Of a stretch of 16,431 bases of DNA, positions 7,348 to 14,500 are shown in pieces. The DNA comes from JBLIOB01 sp047639575 (GTDB lineage Bacteria; Bacteroidota; Bacteroidia; Flavobacteriales_D; Parvicellaceae). The DNA lies in contig JBLIOB010000076.1 in the NCBI GenBank assembly GCA_047639575.1, positions 1 to 16,431 on the forward strand. Reading direction: 5' to 3'. The position numbers and the translations under genes are program-made. The stretch's first letter is position 1. Each line of letters opens with the position of its first letter. The notes under the pieces were generated by a model. It had not been told where the DNA came from and made no database searches. It worked only from the letters and a program-made list of their open reading frames with translations.

Positions 7348-8163
7348 CTATTCTTCCCGCTTGTCTGCACCCACATATATGAATAGTTGACTCCATTTAT
7401 CTACCATTTGCATTTCAAGCTCAGGGTAATCCCAGATTGAATCATTTTTATTTGCTTCGTCCAGATGCGGATAATCCTTTAGATCTGGATAGTAGTTTGG
7501 GTAAAGCTCATCAAGTATATTATAGTAGTAATCATCTTTATGAATACTATATAGCATTGGTTCGGTTTCGATTGAATAATAACTTGGTGAATGCAACTGT
7601 TCCTTGCATTGGAAACAAATACCTATTCCAGCAACTACTTCGTCCTGTTTATTGAAATAAACAACAGCATGCCGTACAATAATTGGACATTTAGTCATGG
7701 GTTTAACGTTTCCAGCTCTATGCTTTAATTCGATAGCAGTCTCTGCTTGCTCTTGATTTAGAGAGATAACTTGATGGTAGGCTGAATCAGCTAAAAGTGT
7801 TTTGTACGGAGGTGGAGTTTTCCTCCCATTCAAGTTGTATACGAATAGCTTAGCATATGACCATTTAGCATGCGGCCAATTAGATCTTAGCCCCAATGGT
7901 AATCTATACGTTTCCGGCTTTAGAATTTGTAATAAGGTAGTGTCTGTTGTCCCTTTAGAAATTAATGTACTAGGAGATTCTGGACTTTTATACGATTTAA
8001 CGATGCTGTCCTTTTGATGATCTATACGAGCTCCTATGATTGAATCACGCTGAGATTCTGTTAATAGTGAAAAGCTCGAATCGATTTCAGTAGTCACCTT
8101 AGACGTCCCGTTACAACTACATATAGCTAAGATTAAAATTAAGATGTACAAATATTTTACCAT
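7348..8163 (-). CDS. lipoprotein of unknown function
   Basis: This is a 271-residue protein starting at the ATG at 8163. A start six codons further upstream is possible but would spoil the compact signal (MVKYLYILILILAICSC). Cys17 sits in a lipobox-like ICSC, so an outer- or inner-membrane lipoprotein is expected. Residues 20-75 are polar and Ser/Thr-rich, probably a flexible linker. The folded part contains a strand block, CPIIVRHAVVYFNKQDEVV, followed by GIGICFQCKEQ; it therefore holds a CxxC pair plus an earlier Cys that could bind metal or form a disulfide. A Tyr- and Asp-rich stretch (DDYYYNILDELYPNYYPDL) follows near residues 208-226. No family is recognised. On the minus strand a TACTTTAG box lies just upstream of the ATG. 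The gene lies 36 bases upstream of the DUF3667 pseudogene and may once have been transcribed with it. Confidence 0.75.
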   Translation of the reverse strand: MVKYLYILILILAICSCNGTSKVTTEIDSSFSLLTESQRDSIIGARIDHQKDSIVKSYKSPESPSTLISKGTTDTTLLQILKPETYRLPLGLRSNWPHAKWSYAKLFVYNLNGRKTPPPYKTLLADSAYHQVISLNQEQAETAIELKHRAGNVKPMTKCPIIVRHAVVYFNKQDEVVAGIGICFQCKEQLHSPSYYSIETEPMLYSIHKDDYYYNILDELYPNYYPDLKDYPHLDEANKNDSIWDYPELEMQMVDKWSQLFIYVGADKREE

Positions 8164-8235
8164 GGAACTAAAGTAGTACAATAATTTTCTGGAATATATT
8201 GATATTCAAATAGGACTGGGTTATTAACGCTGAAT

Positions 8236-8295
8236 CTGTTGATAACTATATGCTTACCACTTACAAGATTTAATCGAGAAAGATACTTTTGATCA
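8236..8295 (+). promoter_or_regulatory. upstream region of the first SHOCT-like gene, with a perfect TAnnTTTG box
   Basis: CTGTTGATAACTA (8236-8248) and GAAAGATACTTTT (8278-8290) recur upstream of the second copy at exactly the same spacing. The second block plus the next base gives TACTTTTG (8284-8291), a full match to the TAnnTTTG -7 consensus, 4 bases before the GTG start at 8296. A good -33 TTG is not seen at the usual distance. Confidence 0.4.
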
Positions 8296-8517
8296 GTGCA
8301 AGATTCAAAACCCTATAGAATTAATTTAGCCAGGCGACTTACGCTTGAAGCTGATTTAAAGTCGAGATCTGAGCAAACGCTTGAAACTCGTAATGCACTT
8401 AAAAGTATCCGTAGCGATCTAAGAGAAATCGATAATTTATTCACAACTGGTATGATTAATCGTAAAGTTTATGATTTTCATAAGGATAAGATTCTAGATG
8501 CCTATATGGAAGGTTAG
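8296..8517 (+). CDS. small SHOCT-like protein, first of a tandem pair
   Basis: This is a 73-residue soluble protein. The C-terminal 35 residues (IDNLFTTGMINRKVYDFHKDKIL) fit the SHOCT pattern: a helix, then L-(F)..G.I....(Y/F)...K.KIL. This short domain is often found at protein ends and is thought to mediate oligomerisation or peptide contacts. The upstream part is basic and helical. The neighbouring gene at 8629-8859 is a clear paralog, most similar in the last 36 residues. The only start codon before the conserved part is GTG at 8296, directly after an in-frame TGA (8290-8292), so the start is uncertain and partial decay cannot be excluded. The duplication includes upstream DNA. No signal peptide or membrane segment is seen. 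The function is unknown. Confidence 0.6.
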   Translation: MQDSKPYRINLARRLTLEADLKSRSEQTLETRNALKSIRSDLREIDNLFTTGMINRKVYDFHKDKILDAYMEG

Positions 8518-8598
8518 ATCGGCTTTGCATTTCCAATTCTTGTTAAATTCTATACAATCTAACCCGACTTAGTTCAGTTCTGTGTTAAACAAAACAAA

Positions 8599-8653
8599 CT
8601 GTTGATAACTAGCCAATTGTAGTTAGTGATGTCTCGGATAGAAAGATACTTTT
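8599..8653 (+). repeat. second copy of the duplicated upstream blocks
   Basis: CTGTTGATAACTA (8599-8611) and GAAAGATACTTTT (8641-8653) repeat the blocks at 8236-8248 and 8278-8290, shifted by exactly 363 bases. The 29 bases between the blocks have diverged in both copies. In this copy the second block may be coding (ERYF) or may be the promoter box, depending on which start is used. Confidence 0.6.
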
Positions 8654-8859
8654 ACTTCTGGAAAATGGGAATAGAGAAAAGAACAGTAGCCACGTTGTTA
8701 GATAAACGTTCAGAAATGAACCAAGAAACTCGCGAAACATTGAAACTAATTCAAGAAAATTTACTGGAGTTGGATGAGATGTTCCAGGAAGGCTTAATTT
8801 CTCGCGGAGTCTACGACTATCATAAAGATAAGATTCTGAATTATTACATTATCCACTAG
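8629..8859 (+). CDS. small SHOCT-like protein, second of a tandem pair
   Basis: From the ATG at 8629 this is a 76-residue protein. Its last 36 residues (LDEMFQEGLISRGVYDYHKDKIL and a few more) match the first copy closely, including VYD(F/Y)HKDKIL. The fold suggested is a helical N-terminus plus a SHOCT-like hairpin. Two starts are possible: ATG 8629 (used here) or ATG 8665. The second would give a 64-residue protein and would leave the duplicated GAAAGATACTTTT block as upstream DNA, as it is in the first copy. Relative to that copy there is a 21-base difference between the shared block and the conserved ETR codons. The two genes are 108-111 bases apart and read the same way. The function is unknown; they may pair with each other. 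Confidence 0.7.
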   Translation: MSRIERYFYFWKMGIEKRTVATLLDKRSEMNQETRETLKLIQENLLELDEMFQEGLISRGVYDYHKDKILNYYIIH

Positions 8860-8969
8860 AGTCAGAAGCTCTTCTAGCCTTCTATAATATCTATTTCTTT
8901 ACTGCGTTGATTTCTAATTGATTTGTTCAATGTTAAAAACATATAATGTCTTAATAGTTGAAGAAGAAT

Positions 8970-8990
8970 TCACTTATCTTTAATAAGTGA
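8970..8990 (+). promoter_or_regulatory. perfect 8-bp inverted repeat covering the start codon of the second STAS-like gene
   Basis: TCACTTAT (8970-8977), a 5-base loop, then ATAAGTGA (8983-8990). The right arm contains the GTG start codon (8987-8989). As RNA it would form a hairpin hiding the start; as DNA it could be an operator. It also overlaps a TATCTTTA box (8975-8982), so if that box is the promoter the transcript may begin too late to include the left arm. Confidence 0.45.
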
Positions 8991-9373
8991 GTGCGGCAAA
9001 AGTCATAGAAGAAGTTCAGATTACTAATGCTACGATTGTTCGTTTGTCTGATTCTATTATTCACTTGCAATGGAAAAGAGGAGTAGAGCTTGAAATTTCA
9101 GATATCGATGAGATGATCAAAGCTTTCGAAGAAATGTCTAAAGGACAATTAACCAAAGTAATTTCTGAATTTTCTCCATTTGTAACTATCTCAAGCAAGG
9201 CAAGAGAATATGCTGCTGCGAATTCTCCAGATTTAATAGCTCTGGCTTATGTGATCCATGGCCTTTCCCAGCGTATTATCATCCGGTTTTTTATCCGAAT
9301 TAAAAAGAAAAAACATCCTACTAAAGTGTGCTTATCATTTGATGAAGCTGTTAACTGGATTGAAAATTATTGA
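8987..9373 (+). CDS. STAS/SpoIIAA-like protein (DUF7793-like), second copy
   Basis: This is a 128-residue soluble protein and a paralog of the gene at 1125-1517. Both have KV..(D/E)FS in a central strand, IS..AREY in the next helix start, a Phe-rich hydrophobic segment and an EA.(E/N)W ending. Overall identity is low apart from these landmarks, so the duplication is old. This copy has a strongly basic patch (RIKKKKHPTK) near residues 103-112 that the other lacks. The start is GTG at 8987: a stop lies directly upstream in frame, and the next Met is inside the domain. The stop at 9371-9373 is 4 bases before the likely GTG start of the exported ankyrin protein, so the two are probably one operon. 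A signalling or partner-switch role is inferred from the fold only. Confidence 0.8.
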   Translation: MSAAKVIEEVQITNATIVRLSDSIIHLQWKRGVELEISDIDEMIKAFEEMSKGQLTKVISEFSPFVTISSKAREYAAANSPDLIALAYVIHGLSQRIIIRFFIRIKKKKHPTKVCLSFDEAVNWIENY

Positions 9374-9377
9374 AATA

Positions 9378-11549
9378 GTGAAAACGGCAATTAGCACATA
9401 TAAACAGTTATGGCAGTGTGTTGTAATTACGGTGTTATTCATTTCCTTGTTTGGGTCTGCTGATGCCCAGACTATAATGGCTGAAGCTGATTCAATTTGC
9501 GATGTTTTGAAACATTGCAACAGACGCGATAATTTTCAGAAGGCGATTAAATTGGTTGAAGATGGCGCTTACTGTACTTGTTCTAAAACAACAAAGAATA
9601 GTGCAGTCTCTACCAAAAAGCTTGGACAAGGAATGATTCTGGAGGCTATGATTAAAGGAATATTTGGGGCTGGATCATCCACTTCTACATTTTATTGGAA
9701 TGTTTTATCTAGAAAATACTCTACCGGAAGAGACTCTTTGCTCATGACCTTGACTGAACACGATAATTATTTTAATAAATACGGAGGTGATAGATACATT
9801 ACTGCATATGTGAGAAAGAGTCAGGAAAACTTTAACGCGGAGTTATTAAGCGCGATGTTTGAAAAGGCAGACGAAGAAAATAAAGAGGAGGCTTTTGATA
9901 AAGCTTTAGAAAATAATTATGATCAACTCATAGACATCTACTTTGAGAAATTAGATTGGGAAAAGAATGGAGTTTATTCCATGGAGAAATTAGTACTTGC
10001 AGACACGCTGGCTTTGGCAGAACAGCTGTTTCAATCCAAAAAAATGTCAATAAAATATACAGCTGGACGGCATCGATATACAATCCTGCAAAGAGTACTG
10101 AATGATGATAATTATAGGGAACTGCGAAAATTAAACGATACGACAAAGTTAGAATTTCTAGAATTGCTAAAACGGCAAAAATTCGATTTTAACTGGAGAA
10201 ATAAGGATGATGAATCTTCATTTGAAACCACGATCAAAACAAGACAGCATGTGATGTTTGATTGGATAACTATGAATCAAAAATCTGTGTTGGTAGCAAA
10301 AAACAAGAATAAGCAAACAGCCCTTCATAAAGCTGTGCTAGAAAACAATCCGATAATGGTGGGTAGATTATTACAACTCGGTGTGGATCCAGATATAAAA
10401 GATAAGTTTCGAAAAAAGGCGTCAGATTATGCAAAAGAAACACAGCCGAGAATAATGAAACTGCTTGGCCAACCTTTTGACACTAGTTTGCTTTACATAA
10501 GGATCTTAAATGACTATGCTAATGCAGGTGCTTTGTCAGCTCAAGGTAAAGATTCTGTAAGTGAAATCTTAGGCCTAAAAAGACACCAAAATTTTCACCT
10601 AACTAATAAATGGGGAAATGTTGAATATCATATTCTTAAAGATGCTTTATCTAATCGAAATTTCTTTTTTGCAAACGAAATACTCGCTCATAAAGGAGGT
10701 GAACTTGATTCAGCTGAATTATTTTTACTTAGAGAGGCATATAATAAGGCGTTTGAAAAAGACAACTATGAAGGGCTGGAAGCACTCATAGGCTATTGTG
10801 AGCCATGCAGAAGGAGTTGTGCAAGTTGGATTTTAAAAACAGAAAGTAGAGATTCTAGATATTTCAGAAATGGTGAGGCTCTTAAATTGACAATGCTTAA
10901 AAACATTTATCGCCAAAATGTATTGAATAGGGTTATTATGAATAATGGTTTCTCAGGATTTCACACTAAAGAAAACGTTCTAATTGGTATTCAGTATGAT
11001 GAGATTAAATCGTTTGGTAATCAAACTTGGACTTTGGCTAAACGAGCAGGGAAATGGGGCGTGATAGATTTTGGACTAAACGAAGTTGTTCCTTTCGAGT
11101 ACGATTCGCTGAGAAATATTGTCAACACTGGTTACCAGGGACGCTCCTACGTATTTTCAGGAATAAAAGCGGGTAACCACTTTGTGGTTAGTATAAGCCA
11201 CAATCCATATTATGAATTATCGATGACGAAAAATCTACCTAAAGGTCATAAGATTGGGGAGATTCGAAATAATAATAGTCAAGTGACCATTAAAACTAGA
11301 AAGAACAACTTAACAGGTCTCTCAGTAATCTATGGTTATGGGAATTTAACCGCAATCTACCCTCCATTATACGAAGATATTACCGTGTTGAAAGGAAAAA
11401 TATTTGCGGTTAAAAAAGGAGGGAAATGGAGCTTGCAACCAATTAAAGAATACGAACACTTAGTGTTTAAATGGGCCGGTCACAGAATTAGTGAAAAAGG
11501 AAGAATCCAGGTACGTAGAACTAAACGCTGGAAAGATTTTTATTATTAG
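9378..11549 (+). CDS. exported ankyrin- and WG-repeat protein
   Basis: From the GTG at 9378 this is a 723-residue protein with a good Sec signal peptide: Lys at 2 and 9, a hydrophobic core (VVITVLFISLF) and cleavage after SADA near residue 30. An alternative ATG at 9342 overlaps the upstream gene and would add 12 residues before the signal. The body is mostly helical, with degenerate ankyrin-like units. One clear repeat lies at about 310-345 (KQTALHKAVLENN, LLQLGVDPDIKD). A Cys-rich region lies near 70 (CTCSK) and another near 474-481 (CEPCRRSC). Residues about 550-580 hold a WG repeat (KRAGKWGVIDF...VVPFEYD), and a shorter GGKW unit follows near 680. Ankyrin and WG repeats bind proteins or peptides, so a periplasmic or surface scaffold is plausible. 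The 4-base gap suggests co-expression with the STAS-like gene. The stop overlaps the convergent UvrA-like gene. Confidence 0.82.
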   Translation: MKTAISTYKQLWQCVVITVLFISLFGSADAQTIMAEADSICDVLKHCNRRDNFQKAIKLVEDGAYCTCSKTTKNSAVSTKKLGQGMILEAMIKGIFGAGSSTSTFYWNVLSRKYSTGRDSLLMTLTEHDNYFNKYGGDRYITAYVRKSQENFNAELLSAMFEKADEENKEEAFDKALENNYDQLIDIYFEKLDWEKNGVYSMEKLVLADTLALAEQLFQSKKMSIKYTAGRHRYTILQRVLNDDNYRELRKLNDTTKLEFLELLKRQKFDFNWRNKDDESSFETTIKTRQHVMFDWITMNQKSVLVAKNKNKQTALHKAVLENNPIMVGRLLQLGVDPDIKDKFRKKASDYAKETQPRIMKLLGQPFDTSLLYIRILNDYANAGALSAQGKDSVSEILGLKRHQNFHLTNKWGNVEYHILKDALSNRNFFFANEILAHKGGELDSAELFLLREAYNKAFEKDNYEGLEALIGYCEPCRRSCASWILKTESRDSRYFRNGEALKLTMLKNIYRQNVLNRVIMNNGFSGFHTKENVLIGIQYDEIKSFGNQTWTLAKRAGKWGVIDFGLNEVVPFEYDSLRNIVNTGYQGRSYVFSGIKAGNHFVVSISHNPYYELSMTKNLPKGHKIGEIRNNNSQVTIKTRKNNLTGLSVIYGYGNLTAIYPPLYEDITVLKGKIFAVKKGGKWSLQPIKEYEHLVFKWAGHRISEKGRIQVRRTKRWKDFYY

Positions 11550-14500
11550 ACTTCAATAAGATGCTGAGCTACTGAAATTACTTGTTCATCATGTTCAACA
11601 CAGATAAGACTATGTCCCTGGTTCAATAGGATTTGGAATACTTCTAACAGCTTTAACACATCTTGTTCATTCAAACCAGAAGTCGGTTCATCAAGTACGA
11701 TAATCGATTCTGGGTGCAGTAGTTTTAGTTCACTAGCCATTTTTAGTCGTTGAGCTTCGCCACCAGAAAGTTTTGATGTTGTTTGGCTAATCTTCAAGTG
11801 ACCTAACCCTAGGTCGTTTAAAGGAGTTAAAATTTCTATGATTCTTGTTGTAGTTAACGATAATGAACGATTGTTAAAGTGCTCAATTATTTGGTCAACG
11901 TTGAGTTGATACAATTCACTGATGTTCAATCCTCCTAGTTTTATTTCAGCCGAAGACGTGTTAAATCGATTTCCAAAGCACTTGGCACATGTGTTCCAAA
12001 CTTCTCCAACAAAATCCAAATCATGTTTGATCCGCCCTTGGCCGTTGCATTCGAGGCACTTTCCGTCTTTGTGAGAATAAAGAAACGAAGTCATTTTCAA
12101 GCCTGCTTGTTTGGCACCTTGCTGAGAAGCATAAGATTTAGCGAATAGGTCAGTCAACTTTAAATAACTAGAAATTGTGCTAGCTCTGCTACCATTAAGT
12201 GCTTTTTGATCTAGCTGTATGATGTTTGGATTAGCCTTACTGCTATTGAAAGAGATGCAATTACGTGCTTGGTTATACCTTAACGAAGGAATCAACACAT
12301 GATTCATTAAAGTAGATTTTCCCGATCCAGATAATCCTGTAACCACATTAAGTTGACCCAACTCGAATTCAAAATCACGATTGAACAATGAAAACTTAGT
12401 TACACCCTTTAATTCAATCTTTCCTTTTGATATGGCCTTGTCTAGCGTGAATTCTTTCTTGGTTATTGGAAGGTTATTCTCATAAATCAATTGACCACCA
12501 TTCTCTCCGGATCCAGGTCCAACCTCGATTCGATAATCTGCCTTGTCAATGATGTACGGATGATGTTCAACGATTATGACCGTATTCCCTTTTTCTTTTA
12601 AGGATTGAATAGCTTTCCAAAGGTCTTTCACGTTCTCGTTGTGTAAACCTATTGTAGGCTCATCTAAGATATAAGTTAAGCCAGTTAATCCATTGGTAAG
12701 CAATTGTGCAATTCTAAGTCGCTGTCCTTCCCCGCCAGAGAGGGTAGAGGATCTTCGGTTAACGGAAAGATGACCAAGCCCCAAGTTCTGCATAGACTCA
12801 ATTAACGGACTGATTTGGTCTAGAATAAATGCGCCTACTTCAGGAATTGGAAACGCAGTGGATTTCAACCATTCATGAAGTTCTGAAATAGGACGTTCTC
12901 CAGCTTCGAATAAGTTCTCTCCGGCTAATTGAATAGTTAAGCCAACTTCATTTAGACGATGTCCTTCGCAATTAGAGCACTTCTCAGGTAACATTAAGCT
13001 TTCTATTGCCCGAATACTCTTATTGACCTTAACCTTTTCGTATTCATCGTTAATAAAGTTGCTGAAGCCTTTCCAAGGTCCTTTGACTTCCTGTTGGCCT
13101 TGTCTTGACTTGTTTTTAAAGTACCAGGTCGTTTCCCACACCTTATCTCCAGTTCCATCATATATGACATCTAATTCTGCTGTAGACAACTGATTTAAAG
13201 GAGTTGAGAGTAGTTGTGAATTGGTCGCTTCAGCTAATATCGCTACAAATTGACCTACCGGATTGCCATAATATTTAATGGGTGTATTCGATGTGAATGC
13301 GCCCTCGTTAATACTTAAGGACCAATCTGGAGCCAGTAAAATTCTTTGAGCTTTAGGCAATTCTCCGATACCAGAACAAGTTAAGCACATGCCATGTTCA
13401 GAGTTGAATGATAGGCTGTTAGCTGAAACGTCAGCATGTCTTGAGTATAAATATCTCAGCTTTTCATTGATGCCAGTTAATGTGCCAACTGTACTCCTCG
13501 GAGAGCTGGGTAAGTTCTTTCTATTGATGGCAACTGTTGGAGTTAGGCCAATGAATCGATCAGCTTTTGCTGGGTTTGCTTGTTTAATAAATGACTTAGC
13601 ATAATTCGAGAGACTAGAAGTAAACCTAGCCTGAGCTTCAGCAAATACGGTTTCGAATACTAAAGATGATTTTCCGCTTCCAGATCTTCCTGTAACAACG
13701 GTTATCGAGTCTTTTTGAAACCTTACGTCAATCCCTTTTAAGTTATTTGTTCTGGCATTTTCAACTTGAATGGTTTGTACAGGTTTCATTACTGTCCGAT
13801 TCACTGGTTTTATTTCTTCGTGACCTAGCAGCAAAGGATGTGTAGTATAGCAAACCACCTCGTTTCCATCATAGATTAATTTGTTCAGCGTATCAATTAA
13901 ATTTAAAACGTCCTGATGGTGTAAGCCATTAGTTGGCTCTTCCAATACGAATTTCCTTTTACCTTTTTTAGCTAATAATGAGGCCAGCTTGATACGTTGA
14001 GCCTCTCCGCCAGAGAGGGTCGTAGAGGATTGACCTAATTGTAAATAACCTAAGCCTAGATTATTCAGCTGGATCAAGATTAGCAGCATCTTTGGTTGTT
14101 CCTGAAAGACTTCAAGTGCTGTTCGGACCGAGAGCTGGTAGATTTCAGAAATACTTTTACCAAAAGACTTAACCTCCAATGTTTCTGGATTGAATCGTTT
14201 GCCTAGGCATGACTCACAGATCAAATCTACTGTGCCCATAAAGTGCATTCCGATTTGTGTTTTTCCAGCGCCTTCGCAGGTTTCACAGCGCCCGCCTTTG
14301 TTGTTAAATGAGAATCGTCCTTTTTTATAACTTCTTTCCTTGGACAATTCTTGTTTAGCCATGTGGTCGCGGATCAAGTCTGCAAGACCCGTATATGTGG
14401 CGGAATTGCTCCTAGGGGTTCTTCCAATTGGCGATTGGTTAATAAAAATGTCATTTTCTTCTATTGACACTTTATGTTTAAAGCCATTGATAACCTGGAA

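Noticed and set aside
8860..8890. AGAAG-CT-CTTCT hairpin after the second SHOCT-like gene as a terminator
   Set aside because: The loop is only two bases and no T run follows directly, so it is too weak to call.
9258..9377. Earlier start for the ankyrin protein inside the STAS-like gene
   Set aside because: It would bury the signal peptide about 40 residues inside the protein. The GTG at 9378 (or ATG at 9342) gives a normal export signal.
13389..13604. Plus-strand reading frames inside the UvrA-like gene (also 15225-15512)
   Set aside because: They lie antisense to well-supported UvrA motifs and show no family or signal features.
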